From Myxococcales bacterium (GTDB lineage: Bacteria; Myxococcota_A; Polyangia; Polyangiales; Polyangiaceae), in contig JADJCA010000021.1 in NCBI GenBank assembly GCA_016703425.1, positions 1-25,081 on the forward strand: a stretch of 25,081 nt of DNA, given 5' to 3'. Position numbers and translations under genes: made by a program. Under the pieces are notes generated by a model. It was not told where the DNA came from. It did not search any database and saw only the letters and a program-made list of their open reading frames with translations. Positions 1-10,775 of the stretch are shown here, piece after piece (positions within the stretch are counted from its first letter, which is position 1; every line of letters begins with the position of its first letter).

Positions 1-375
1 CTGCTTGATGGCGAAAGCCTCGCGTCGTGTTCACGCCGTACGACTTCGTCACGCGCACGACCATGCTGCTCGACGTCGACGAGCGCTTGAGGGTGTTACG
101 GCCTGGGCTGTCGCGTCGCCGCCCCACCCTGCCCCCCGGGATGCGGGTTGGGCCGATGTCCATATTGAACGACCTTTGGCGAATCGCTCTTCGCGTTCGC
201 GTGAGTGAGCTGGAACGTGTTCCTCGACGCCGCCAACCTCGATGGCCGAGCGGTCGGCGAGCGACGGCGTAACGCAACTCTCGACGAGCTCCACTGGTCG
301 ATGAGGGAAGGTTGTAGCCCCGGAGCACTTCCGTGCCGCCTTGGCGACGTGGGGAGAGACTTCGCGTTCACCGTG
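1..375. other. Stretch without a supportable gene
   Basis: I see no recognisable protein or RNA here. Short open frames exist on both strands, but their Arg/Pro/Ala-rich composition is what random high-GC DNA gives. A plus-strand segment around 27-130 (FTPYDFVTRTTMLLDVDERL) looks more protein-like than the rest. It could be the tail of a frameshifted gene entering from the left edge. I could not connect it to a family. Confidence 0.3.
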
Positions 376-1552
376 CTAAGAGCGCTTCTCTTCGCCTTCG
401 GACTCTTCTTCTGCGAGAGCCGGAGCAGCCTGACCGAAGGCCAAGATCGAGTGCGATCGAGGAAACCGGGCGCAGGGGGGTAGCAGCCGACATATCCTCG
501 GGGAAGGTTCGGCGTAGCGCCGCGCTGGCTCCACCTCGAGCGCACGCTGGAGAATCTCGGCCATGGGCTCGCGCACCGGTGGCTCCATCAAGCCGATGGG
601 GATGGCGCCCTCCCGAGCTTGGTCGATCTTCTCGGAGTCGGTCATGTCGCGCGGAGGCCCAAGCACCAGCTGCCGGAGGATGATGCCCAACGAGAAGACG
701 CTCGGAGTCGCCGGCGTTGCTTCCGCTCTCCTTGCGAGCACCTCCCTGGCGCCATGATCGCGCAGCGGCACTCTGCACGGCGTCCGGGCACGGCAGAGCG
801 GCTCCAGGGAAGAGACGCGGTGCACGCCGAATCGGTGATGCGACTTCGCCAGCCCAGGAAACACGGACCTCGCTGGCGAGAGGGTCGTGATGCGCCGCAT
901 ATTGAGCGTCGAGCCATCGGCGATGGGGCTCCTCCCTCGCGACGAGCCCCTCGGCGATCTCGAGCGCGATAAAGAGGGCGAGGTCCGTGGGCACCTTGCG
1001 ATCGCGGCGGACGAACGCCTGATGGAGCCGCTCAAGCGACGCGCCATCGACGAACTTTCGGAGATGATCAAGCGGTCGCCCCGATCCACGACGGTGAACT
1101 CGATGTGGGCGCGACGACTTCGGGTGGTGCACGCACGCGGTCTTGCAAGGACGGTGCGTGAAACCGCTCCTCGATGTGGTGGGCCGCTTGCGTCCGAACC
1201 GGCCGGGTCGAAGAGCTTCACGGCCACGGCGGGCGAATCTTGTAGGGGAAGCGTCAGCGACCTTCACGGTAGACGGTCGCGGCCTGGCCGCCCAATACTC
1301 TCGCCAAGACGGACGGTCCAAGTCGTCGCCGAAAGGACGGTGGGTGCTGGCGGTGCTGCCATCGCCGGCAGAGTCATGGGCCGCTTCCCTTCCTGCAACC
1401 TGCCCGGCCACCGGCAAAGGGGTCTTTGGCACAACTTCTACGGGAGGCGGGCGTCGCCAGGGCGGGTTGCGATCCATCCCCCGGATCCCGGAACAACTGA
1501 CTCGTCGCTCCTCGACTCCAGCTGGAACCAACGGCGAAAGGCCCATGGCCAC
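376..1552 (-). CDS. Ser/Thr protein kinase, multiply frameshifted
   Basis: Probable cytoplasmic Hanks-type Ser/Thr kinase, readable only by joining reading frames. Near 1300 a degraded glycine-rich loop (LGESIG..GGQAATVYREG) is visible. Near 1227 comes the ATP-binding lysine segment VAVKLFDPAG. FVDGASLERLHQAF and ALFIALEIAEGL around 1010-940 match the hinge and alpha-E region of myxobacterial kinases. GLAKSHHRFG resembles the activation-segment start, and VFSLGIILRQLVLGPP near 700 matches the alpha-F helix. The C-lobe ends with AEILQRALEVEPARRYA. The HRD catalytic loop is not legible, so activity cannot be judged. At least three frame changes occur. The stop at 376 follows an acidic tail (EEESEGEEKRS). 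The start is uncertain: 1552 is the start of the longest open frame. It could be a decaying pseudogene, but neighbouring housekeeping genes carry the same kind of damage. Confidence 0.65.
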
Positions 1553-1959
1553 AGCACGGTCGTTTCAGCGACGGAGCAGCCACCACCTCGAGCCCTCGAA
1601 CTCCGCGAGTCCATCTCGTTCCTGTACCCGCAACCGTCGCCCGGACGACAGCTGCTCGGCGCAGGGTGCGGCGGCGACGAGCTCTGACGCCACCCCGCAG
1701 GGGAGTCTCCCCGGCGCGAGGCAAGCGCGTCGGGTTGGGTCACGGCGACGGCTTCCCGGGGCTCTGCCCGAAGGTCGGCTCCGCAGCGATCTACCCATCG
1801 CAGCGGCTCATGACGAGCGTCGGCGTCGGGGACGCGGAGCGGCTCTACGATGAGGCCTTAGTTCGTTCAGGGCGGACGAGGAATAATCGACGCGGCGTCG
1901 CGTTCGGTGATGAACTGCGCGCACGCACCAGCGCTCGCCACCTTCCCTTCACGCCCGCC
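1553..1959. other. Intergenic stretch, no supportable gene
   Basis: This lies between the divergently oriented kinase (-) and Smr gene (+), so it should hold both promoters. I see only Arg-rich open frames without family signatures. No convincing promoter hexamers, terminator or RNA gene stood out. The true 5' end of the kinase could extend into it. Confidence 0.3.
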
Positions 1960-2617
1960 ATGTCGAAGAGCAAGGAACAAGTCGAAAGTCCGCCGGGCCT
2001 TCTTCGTCGCTCCCAGCGCTCAGGACGAGCCTCGAAGGCAGAGGCCAGCAAGACCGGGCGGCGCGCCAACGAAACCCGCCAAGGACGCCAGGCGCGCGGC
2101 GGCGGCGGCACCGAGGCGCGCCTCGAGGCGAGGCGGCCGATCTCGATTCCATCGGCTCATGAGCGGCGCGGTGACCGCTCGACCGTCGCCAGGCGCGTCG
2201 CTAAGACCGGGGGACCTCACCCCCCGCGCGTCGCCGCCGGCGCGTCGCGCCGCCCGAGCAGGGACCATGGATCACCTGCGCGCGCTCGTGACGGGAAGGC
2301 TCGGCCTTCGAGGTCTCCGACGACGGGCGCCGCGTCGAGGGTCGTCGCGACGACGTGCCGCTGGAGTTCGTGCGGGAGGCTTGCCGCGGCGGGCTTCCCG
2401 GTGGACGCCCTCGGACCTGCACGGCCTGTCGGCCGCCGACGCACGCGAACGCCTGCGCGCGTTCCTTCACGACAAGCGCGCTCGTGGCGAGCGGTGCGTC
2501 CTCGTGATTCACGGCAAGGGCGAGGGCTCACCGGGCGGCGTCGGCGTGCTCCGAGGCGAGATTTCCCGCTTGGCTCTCGCAGGGCGCGGCAAGATTTACG
2601 TCTTGCTGCGTCGCTGA
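1960..2617 (+). CDS. Smr-domain (MutS2 C-terminal-like) protein, frameshifted
   Basis: The C-terminus is a clear Smr domain. The core motif DLHGLSAADARERLRAFL is followed by RCVLVIHGKGEGSPGG and a final KIYVLLRR, matching stand-alone Smr proteins with DNA/RNA nicking or binding activity. DLHG and HGKG are the two family signature motifs and both are intact. Just upstream, in another frame, FEVSDDGRRVEGRRDDV leads into the FPVDA segment that normally precedes DLHG in SmrA-like proteins, so at least one indel lies near 2400. The proposed ATG gives MSKSKEQVE..., a basic N-terminus as usual in this group, but no strong ribosome binding site is visible. The N-terminal ~60 residues are low complexity. 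Family assignment is strong; exact substrate is unknown. Confidence 0.8.
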
Positions 2618-2743
2618 AGCCGTGTCGACGCTAGGACGACGCCCTGACGAAGATGATGGGGCCTCGAAGAGCGAGAAATACGGACGGCCCGTTACGCGCC
2701 GAAGAGGGGCTGCCAGATAGGAACGACTCGCAGCGGATCGCGC

Positions 2744-3652
2744 TTGGAAAAAGCTTCAAAAAATCTGGATGGACGGCGAGCTGGTCGACTGGGACGCGGC
2801 GCGGGTACATCCTCACGCACTCGCTCCACTACGGCCTCGGCGCCTTCGAAGGCATTCGCGCCTACAAGCGGACCAACGGTCAGACCACCGTCTTCAGGCT
2901 CAAGGAGCACATCGACAGGCTCTTTGACAGCTGCAAGCTGACGCTCCTCGTGCCCAAGTTTCGAGAGATCCAGGTTTCGCAGGCGTGCCTCGAAACCCTG
3001 CGAGCGAACTCCATGGCCGAAGGCTACTTTGCGGCCGATGGTCTAGCGTCGGCGAGGGCGCAATGGGCATCTACGCGCCCAACAACCCCATCCGCACCAC
3101 GGTCATCGCGTGGAAGTGGGAAACATCCTCGGCGATGAAGCGCCCAAGAGCGGCATCCGCTGCAAGATCAGCTCGTACGCCCGCCACCACATCAACGTCT
3201 CGCTCGCGAAGGCGAGATGATAAGGCAAATGCAACAGCGTCCTCGCGAAGCGGAAGCCAAGCTCGCCGGCTACGACGAGGCGATCCTCCTCGATGCGCAG
3301 GGGTCCGTCTCGGAAGGCTCCGGCGAGAACCTCTTCATCGTGAAGAACGGGGTCTTGCCGCCTGACCTCTCCCACTCCATCCTCGCCGGCATCACACGCG
3401 ACACGCTCACTCCCGTCGCACGCGAAGAGGGCGTCACGGTGAGCGAGGCCGCATCACGCGCGATCGGCTCTGGCTCGCCGACGAAGCGTTCTTCACCGGC
3501 ACGGCCGCTGAGGTGACGCCCATCCGCGAGGTCGACAACCGCACCATCGGTGAGGGCGCCCCGGGCCCCATCACAAGCGCCTCAGACGCGGTTCTTCGAC
3601 GTCGTCAAAGGCTCCGACACCTCGCACCCCGGGAGTGGCTGACCAGGTGTGA
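2744..3652 (+). CDS. ilvE: Branched-chain amino acid aminotransferase, frameshifted
   Basis: PLP-dependent class IV aminotransferase for the last step of Val/Leu/Ile synthesis (and first step of their breakdown); cytosolic. The order of motifs is canonical: IWMDGELVDWD, ILTHSLHYGLGAFEGIRAY, FRLKEHIDRLFDSCKLT, APNNPIRT, SYARHHINVSLAKA (the Lys codon near 3209 is the likely PLP lysine), YDEAILLDAQGSVSEGSGEN, LFIVKNGVL, AGITRDTLTPVAREEG, AFFTGTAAEVTPIREVD. Reading them needs at least four frame changes, one in the A6 run at 2758-2763. The TTG at 2744 gives MEKAS(K)IWMDGE after correcting that run; no better start fits. The end is inferred from EWLTRV at 3652, which needs one added G. That stop would overlap the next gene's GTG. 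Length (~300 aa) is normal for IlvE. Confidence 0.88.
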
Positions 3653-5974
3653 CGCCGGAGCGCGCGCCGGCTCCGGCGACGCGCTCCTAGCGGCCCGCTC
3701 GCGCCGCGCATCGTCCATTGGCTCGGACTCCTCGTCGTCCTTGTGACGGCGGCGGTGGCCTTCGCAGGTATGTGCAGCCGCCCCCCGCGCGGGCCGTCGA
3801 TGCGCCACCCGGGCGTTCGCGGCAGCGCGGGCGATGGTTCACGTCCGGGAGCTTTGCCGCGCGCCGCATCCCGTTGGGTCCCGCGGGCCACGACGACGTC
3901 CGCGCCCTCATCGAGCGCCGCCTCACGGAGCTCGGCCTCGAGCCTCAGGTGCAACGCACCGCGATCTTCCGCATAAGTTCTTCAGGGCGCACGTCGGGCG
4001 CTCGCGTCGAGAACGTCGTGGCTCGCATCAGGGGCGCGGCAGCGATCACGCGCGCTCCCTCTTCGCGGCTTAATTACGACGCGGTGCCGCAAAGTCCCGC
4101 GCGCGGCGGCGATGGCTTCAGGCACGGCCGCGCTCCTCGAAGGCGCCCGCGCGCTCCAGAGCGGCCCGCCGCTCGACCGCGACGTGATCGTCCTTTTTAC
4201 CGACGGCGAGGAGCTTCGGACTCCTCGGCGCCGGGAGCCTTCAGGCAAGAGCACCCGTTCGCCGAGGACGTCGTCGCGGCCTTCAACTTCGATGCGCGAG
4301 GGAGCCACGGCAGCGTCGCGATGTTCGACACGTCACCGGACAACGGCGCTCATCGCGGCGCTCCCGCACGTGCCGCGGCTCCAGGCGAGCTCGCTGGTGT
4401 CGGTGCTCGCGCGGCTCGCTGCCAAACGACACCGACGCGACAATCTTCAAGAAGGCCGGCGTCCCCACGATGAGCTTCGCCTTCGCCGGCATCGTGCACT
4501 ACCATCGCGCCACCGACTCGCCTGACGAGCTCGACCCGCGGCAGCCTGCAGCAGATGGGCGACGATGGTCGCCCCTCGCGCGGCACTCGGGGCCGCGGTC
4601 CCGTTCAAGCGATGGAAGCCGAGGAGGTCTCCCCACTTCACGTTCTTTGGCAGCGCGCTCGTCTCTTCTCGAGGGCCACGAGCATCCTTGGCGGCGGCGG
4701 CGCTGCTCCTCTCGGTGCTCGCGGCCGCCTTCGCTGTGAAGCGCCGCGACCTCCACGCGCGGCTATCGCCTGGGGCGGCGCATCGGCCCTCTTGGCGTTC
4801 GCGCTCGCCGTCGGTGCGGGAGCCTGCGCTTTTTCTAGCGGGCCGTGTCGCCTCCGACGCGCTGCTCGTGCGCGGCGGGGCCGGCCACGACGCCATCGCG
4901 CTCTCGACGCTCACGTGCTTCCGATCTTTCACCTGACGGCACGGCGCATTGGCGCCAGCGCGGCGACGCTCGGCTCGCTCGCTTCGCTCGCCTCGCGGGC
5001 TTCGCCGTGGCGCTCTCCGCGCCGATGGCGAGCGTGCCCCTTCTTGTCACCAACACCGCGTGCGCCTGGCGGCGCTCGTGACGGCTTGGTTCGTCGGGCG
5101 GGCCACGTTGTTTCGGCCGGCAGTGTTCTACGTCGCCATCGCCGTGGCCCTCACGGTCTGGCTCCCGACGCTCTACGCGCTCACGGTGGCCGCGGCCGCC
5201 AACGCAGGTCTCGTGGCCGCCGCGTTTGCAGCCCGTTGAACTCTCGTCGTGGCGCCGCTCGCAGCGGCTGGGAAGCGGCGCCGCTTGCTCGCGACCTTGG
5301 GCGGGGCTCTTGGTCGTGGCGGGGCTCCCGTTCGGGCGACTCGCGTGGCCCCTTGGCGACGCCGTCGCCACGGAACGGCTGTCGCGTACGGCGTCGACGC
5401 CGACAAGAAGCAGGGCTTCTTCTTCGGCACGTCGCCGCACCCCTGGATGGCGCTGGCGCTGCGGCCCGGAAGACGCCACCAAACGAGCCCTCCCAGAGCT
5501 CACGCTGAGCGAGGCGACGTGGTGGTCGCCCTCTGAGGCCTCGGGCCTCGAGGGCGCAACGGTGACGTCCCACGAGCGCCGGAAGACGGCTGACGGCTTT
5601 GAGCTCCGCGCGATCCTCGCCCCTCGAAGGACGCGCGCCTCATCGCCACCGCCGATGAACAGCAGTCGATGACGCGCTTTCGGTGGCGGGAAAGCCCGGT
5701 CGCACCTCATCCGTTTCTCCGCCGAAAGGACCAGGAGCTTCGTCGGCGATTGCGCCTCGGGGGCTCACCGTCAGGCTTCTTCTTCCAGTTCTGCGCGCCC
5801 GGTGGCGAGCCGCTCGAAGTGGTCTTTCACACGCGAAGCGACGCGGAGGTCCCGCTCCGGCTGCTCGAGGTGCGCGACGGCCTCCCCACGGTGGTGCTGA
5901 AGCCCCGCCCTGCCGGGCAAATCGCCCGCGACGATAGCGATCGGACCGTCGTGGGGCGCACCGTGCGTTGGTGA
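3649..5974 (+). CDS. M28-family zinc metallopeptidase with C-terminal membrane domain, frameshifted
   Basis: Membrane-bound aminopeptidase-like M28 protein. After a first transmembrane helix (IVHWLGLLVVLVTAAVAFAG, ~3700-3775) comes an exported catalytic domain. PVGS..HDDVRALIERRL is followed by NYDAVPQSP (normally HYD), the SGTAALLEGARAL helix, VIVLFTDGEE with the catalytic and metal-binding glutamates, AAFNFDARG, and IVHYHRATDSPDEL supplying the last His ligand. From ~4650 several hydrophobic stretches follow (AAALLLSVLAAAFAVKRR, SALLAFALAVGAGA). After them lies a soluble tail with FFFGTSPHPWMALAL and EVVFHTRSDAEVPL. This architecture (~770 aa) matches the ERMP1/vacuolar-protease type of M28. 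Many frame changes are needed (at least eight). The GTG start overlaps the inferred ilvE stop. Substrate unknown. Confidence 0.78.
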
Positions 5975-6132
5975 GCCCGTGTGTTGGTAAGGCAGTGCGT
6001 TCTCCGTGATCCGTTCTGCGGAACCAGTCACCAGCTCACCTGGATCGCCTCGCCACCGCCCAGGCGACAATGTGCGCAGAACGCGCGGAATCTCGCGCGA
6101 GCGCTGGCCCACGCTAGCGCTTCGCCCGGGGC

Positions 6133-7650
6133 ATGAGAATCTCCTTATCGCCCTGGCAGCCACGAGCCTCCCCGATCACCGTCGCCTGCTCCTCCTCCGG
6201 CTCGCGGCCGATGAAGAGGAAGTGGTCGCCGACGAGGTGTGCCCTCACCGTTTCGGACATCGCCGCGCGCGGAGAGTCGCAGATGCGCTTTCCCATTGCC
6301 GGCCGTCCCGACGAGCTTTGCATCATTCCGAAAAAGCCCGGCGGTGCGTATTCGCCCGACGACGTGAAGGATGAGAAGAAGCTCTGCAACTTCAACTTCG
6401 AATCAGAGACGCCCGGCGAGCCCGTCGCGCTCTGCCCGAAGACGTCCAGCACGAACCCCGGCATCTACGTCAACAAGCTCGACGGCAAGACCAAGGCTGA
6501 GGTCGAGGCGGGCGGTTGCCGCACGTCGAAGGTCGGGACGTCCGGGCAGAGCGTCACGTGCAGCTACACGGGTTCGATCATCGGCTACTACCACCTGTCG
6601 CGGCTCCTCGGCGGCATCGCCAGCGTGCCCGTCGCCGTGGGTCGCACGATGGACCTCGAGAAGCACAAGGCGATGGTCGAGCGCGGCATCGTCGCCGCCA
6701 AGCCCGTCGATGGCCCCGGCTTCGACGTCTACGACGGTTGGGTTCAGTTCAAGGCCTGGGACGCCAGGCCGCAGACGGCGCCGCGCACGGCGCAGGTCTA
6801 CACGTCGGACTTCATGCAGATCTACGGCGCCTTCCAGGACAACGCGAAGGACAACGGCCGTCACCCTCTGTTGCGAACCGGCCGGCGGCGCTGCGGGCCT
6901 CAACCAGTTCTTGGGTGGCAGCGCCTTCAAGGCGGTCTCTGAGAGCACGCCCCTCGCCCAGCGCTTTCGTGGCGGCGCCGCCGACGCAGCTTCGTTGCAA
7001 GGGCTCATCCTCGCAAAAGACGCGGCCGACATGGTCCTCATGGACGAGCTGCTCTCGCAGCAGGATCGCTACGGCAACATCGAGTCGCAGGCCTTCAAGG
7101 TGTTTGAGGAAGGCGGACGCCTGAAGAAGGTTCGCCTCGACCGCCAGGACGAGGACCAAGATCGCGCGGAAACGCCCATCGACCGACCCGACCTTCCCGG
7201 CGTCATCGTTCACGAGCTGCTCTTGCGCGACAACGACTGCGGCGTCTCGAAGACCAACATCAACGCGCAGGCCAACGGCGGCGCCGGCGTCGTGTCTCGC
7301 CTCGCGCACATGAGCTCGCGGACGTACAAGCACTTCCAGTAGCCGCGCCGCGGAGATCGCGAAGCCCAACTCCGACGTTCAGAACGTCTTCGCCAAAGAG
7401 TCGTTCTTCACGCCGACGGACCTGACCAACGTCACCCAGCAGGCTCGGAAGCTCGCCAGCACGCTGAAGTCTCGCTGCGAGAGCGGCGCGTTGGCGCTCG
7501 ACGCCGACCTCCGCGATCATGTGGCGGGGCGCATCCGGGTCGCGAAGCCTGCGGCCTCGCGGAGCCGGCGCCGGCTCCGAGCTGGGCGCCGAAGGCGGCA
7601 TCATCGACGCCCACGGCATCGAGCGCGTCGAGCGGAAGAAGCCCCAGTGA
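6133..7650 (+). CDS. Lipoprotein with FAM20/HipA/PI-kinase-like fold (putative), frameshifted
   Basis: The ATG begins a signal peptide that reads MRISLLIALAATSLPITVAC after one indel, with a lipobox-like VAC. The mature protein is Cys-rich, suggesting an exported, disulfide-bonded protein. I see a FAM20/HipA-like layout. SIIGYYHLSRLLG followed by VPVAVGRTMD resembles the helix and strand after the glycine loop. ADMVLMDELLSQQDRYGNI resembles the catalytic loop (Asp, then DR..N). ELLLRDNDCGV resembles the metal-binding DN motif that follows it. The C-terminal part (AKESFFTPTDLTNVTQQARKL) is helical. At least three frame changes occur (near 6150, 6880 and 7340), and the last frame ends IERVERKKPQ. 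Function is inferred from these short motifs only. It could be a secreted protein kinase, a phosphoinositide-kinase-like enzyme, or an inactive relative. Confidence 0.5.
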
Positions 7651-7723
7651 GGAGCGCGCGCCCGCCGCGCCACGCTCGGGAGTTCGGCAGCGCTGCGATA
7701 GGCCGCTCGAGCCAAGACGGCGC

Positions 7724-7729
7724 TACCCT
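7724..7729 (+). promoter_or_regulatory. Possible -10 box with very short leader
   Basis: TACCCT sits seven bases upstream of the amidohydrolase ATG. Similar TAnnnT boxes lie 5-13 bases before starts at 12387, 12492, 16814 and 24989, suggesting near-leaderless transcription. No clear -35 box is visible, so this is tentative. Confidence 0.25.
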
Positions 7730-7735
7730 GGCGCC

Positions 7736-9683
7736 ATGAGTCTCGGCCCGGGCCCTTACGACCTCCTCATCGAAGGCGGCCTCGTGTTCGACGGGCGCGG
7801 CAACGCGCCGCGCCGTCTCTCCGTCGGCATTCGAGGCGGCCAGATCGCGGACCTCTTCGAGCCGTCCGCGGCGCACGAGCGGCCCGCGTCGCGCGAGGTC
7901 GTGAGCGCCCACGGCCAGTGGGTCATGCCGGGCTTCATCGACTTCCACGCACTACGACGCGGAGGTGGAGGTCGCGCCTCCTCCTCGAATCGCTGCGTCA
8001 CGGCGTCACGACGGTCTTCCTCGGCAGCTGCTCGCCCAGCCTGGCCGTCGGCTCGCCCGACGAGCTCGCGGACATGTACTGCCGCGTCGAAGCGCTGCCC
8101 GACGAAGTCGTGCGACCGTTTCCTTCGGGCGGCGAAGACCTGGGAAGGTCACGCCGACTACTATCGACACCTGGACGCGCTCCCGCTGGGGCCGAACGTC
8201 GCGTCGTTCGTCGGGCACTCGGCGATTCGCGCGAACGTGATGGGCATCGAGCGGAGCCCTCGAGCGCGGCGTCGTCCCGACGGCGCAGGGAGTCTCGCGC
8301 ATGCGCGACCTGGTCGGGGAGGGCCTCGACAGGAAGGGTACGTCGGGCTGTCGATCCAGACCTTGCCGTGGGACAAGATGGGCGGCACCGAGCCGTACCG
8401 AAGCCGGCCGCTGCCTTCGACCTTTGCGCGTTGGTCCGAATACCGAGCGCTCCTTCAAGAGGTGCGCGCCCGCGACCGCGTGTTCAAGGCGTCCCCAACG
8501 TCTCGACGAAGGTAAACGCCCTCTTGTTCATGCTGAGAGCGTTCCGCTCTTCGATCGCAAGCCGCTCAAGACGACGATCATCTCGATGATGGATCTCGTC
8601 GGCGAGCGGGGGATTCACCGCGTCATCGGAGCGCTCGCGCGCTTCGTCAACAGCGTCATGGGCGGCGACTTTCGCTGGCAAGCGCTGCCCGAGCCTTTCG
8701 ATCTCTGGGCCGATGGCCTCGATCTGCGTGGTCTTCGAGGAGTTCGGCGCCGGCGCCGCGGCGCTCCACTTGGCCGACCGGACCAACGCTCCGCGCTCTT
8801 GCGCGATCCGGAGTACCGAGCGCGCTTTCGTCGCGAGTGGCGGCATCCGCTTTTGCCGCGGGCGTTTCACCGGAACCTAGCCTTGGCGCGCGTCCTTGCG
8901 TCGCCCGACGCGAGCCTCGCGGGAAAGACCTTCGCCGAGATCGCGAAGGACCGCGGGCGAGACGCCGTCGACGTGTTCCTCGACCTCGTCGCGACACACG
9001 GGACCCGACTGCGTTGGACGACGATGATGGCCAACGATCGCGAGGGCTCCCTCCTCGAGATCATCAGGCACCCGGACGTGCTCATCGGTTTCTCTGACGC
9101 GGGCGCGCACTTGCGGCAAATGGCTCACTACAGCTTCCCGCTGCGCATGTTGCGGCGCGTCCAGACCGCCCACCAAGCGGGTCGGCCGGCGATGAGCCTC
9201 GAGCGCGCCGTTCACCGCCTCACGGGCGAGATCGCATCCTGGTTTGGCATCGCCGCAGGGCACCTCGACGTGGGCGCGCGCGCCGACGTCGTCGTCGTCG
9301 ACCCGGCGGGCCTGACGGACCGCCTCGAGGACGTTTGCGAGGCCGGCATCGAAGGCTTCGGCGCTCACACGCGCCTCGTGCGTAGAAGTGAAGACGCCAC
9401 AACGCTGGTGGTGGTGGGCGGCCGCGTCGCCAGTCGGCGCGGCGTCGTGGACGCGGCCGTCGGGCACGAACGCGGCTTCAGGCGCGTGCTCCGCGCGCTA
9501 AAGACGCGCGCGCCAGCTGCGGCGCCAGCCCGGATCGGTGTCGCTCCACGCGTCTCGCTGCGGCGACGGCGCACAAACGAGCCCGATTACGCGCCACCGG
9601 GGAACGCACATCGCCGTACGTCACGGTGTGTATTGTTGCGATCGCAACGGTGGTGCGCGCCTTGCTCACTGGCTTGGTCATGA
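7736..9683 (+). CDS. N-acyl-D-amino-acid deacylase-type amidohydrolase, frameshifted
   Basis: Metal-dependent amidohydrolase of the D-aminoacylase (amidohydrolase family 3) type, predicted to hydrolyse N-acyl-D-amino acids or related amides in the cytosol. The N-terminus (YDLLIEGGLVFDGRGN) and WVMPGFIDFH followed by HYDAEVE mark the metal-binding start of the barrel. LLLESLRHGVTTVFLGSCSP, VASFVGHSAIRANVMG, GLSIQTLPWDK and GVPNVSTKVN follow. Near the C-terminus RWTTMMANDREGSLLEIIRH and VLIGFSDAGAHLRQMAHYSF carry the conserved catalytic Asp-containing motif, and GHLDVGARADVVVVDPAGL is the usual beta-sandwich return. About six frame changes are needed. The last frame ends at 9683 with an Arg-rich tail unlike the family, so the true stop is probably near 9500 and lost to an indel. 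The ATG at 7736 is well supported. Confidence 0.85.
9635..9648. promoter_or_regulatory. 14-bp perfect palindrome in leader of SH3b/GH114-like gene
   Basis: GTTGCGATCGCAAC is perfectly self-complementary and lies 32 bases upstream of the next ATG. It overlaps a -10-like TATTGT at 9631-9636. The placement would suit a repressor operator, but no related site was found in the window, so this rests on symmetry and position only. Confidence 0.3.
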
Positions 9684-10775
9684 CGCAAACCAAGCTGCTT
9701 CTCGGTGGACTCCTTCTCATGGTGGCCGGCACGACCCTCGCGGGCTGCAGCGGCGACATCGACGACGAAGGTGTTGCCGATGAGGGCCGCCCTGACGAGC
9801 GGCGTGAGCGGCGAGTCGCCGTGGGCACCGAGCTGACAACGACGGCGCGGGTCAACTTCCGAACCGGCCCGAGCACGTCGACGGCGGTCAAGCGCATCCT
9901 CGCCAAAGGCTCGACGGTGGTGACCGTGAATCGCACGAGGCCGAGCGGCGCCTTTTTACAACGTGAAGAGCGGCAACGACGAAGGATGGGTCCACGGCGG
10001 CTACCTCGCCAAGGCAGGGAGCGGCGCGACCGAGCCGACGCCTACGCCGACACCGACGCCCGGAGGCGGCGCGTGTGCCCCGCGCAAGCTCCGCTTTTCA
10101 GCGGACGAGCTTCCGAGCTTGCCGGCGGCGGGCTCCGCGTACGTCTGGGGCGCCAACGCGACGGGCGGCGCATCGGCCCCCTACTCGAGCGAGTTCATCT
10201 CCTACGCGGCGCAGGCGCACCAGCGCGGCTTGCAAGTCTTCGCCTACCTCGAAGGGCCATGCGGCGACACGGGCGGCGTCGATGACGGCGAGCGCGCGCG
10301 CTGCTCCGGCATTCACCGCTCGTTCAACGCGCAGAACGCGCCGGGCACGCCCAACACCGACAAGGCGCGATGGAAGCCGTTCACGATGCACCAGCTCAAG
10401 CGCTCGGCGCAGGTTGGCGCCGACTACTGCGAGATCGACAACCTCAGCAACAACGTGACGATTCCGCTGAATCCCCTCTTGCGCGAGATCAAGGCGCTCT
10501 ACGACTCAGGGCAAGTCCATTGCCGCTTCGTGCTGAAGAACGTGGAGGCGGCTGACATCGATTCCCATTCGGACAGAAGTGGCGCTGACGCCGGCGGCGG
10601 CGGAACCTCATCGCGCCGTTCCACATCTTCGAAGCCGACGACACGGGGCAAAGGGCCAGCTCGACGCCGCGATGGTTCGGCTCAAGGGGCCTGGCGCCAA
10701 GACCATCATCAGCACCGACACGAACCACTACGGCGGCGCTCTTCACCCCGGACCAGTTCCTGGCTTGCGAGAAGC
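9680..10775 (+). CDS. Lipoprotein with SH3b domain and GH114-like barrel, frameshifted
   Basis: The ATG opens a lipoprotein signal peptide (MTQTKLLLGGLLLMVAGTTL, then AGC). After an acidic spacer comes a bacterial SH3 domain: ARVNFRTGPSTSTAVKRIL, GSTVVTVNRT, DEGWVHGGYLAKAG. These domains often bind peptidoglycan. A Thr/Pro linker (EPTPTPTPTPGGG) leads to a catalytic-type domain: AYVWGANATGGASAPYSSEF, GLQVFAYLEGPCGDTGG, GADYCEIDNLSNN, RFVLKNVEA, IIAPFHIFEADD-like text and TIISTDTNHYGGALFTPDQF. The YLEG and YCEIDN motifs with candidate catalytic acids recall GH114-type (endo-alpha-1,4-polygalactosaminidase-like) TIM barrels. Frame changes occur near 9950, 10560 and 10660-10740. The real stop is not visible, and the end is set at the hairpin repeat. 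Likely a cell-surface polysaccharide-acting protein; substrate unproven. Confidence 0.65.
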
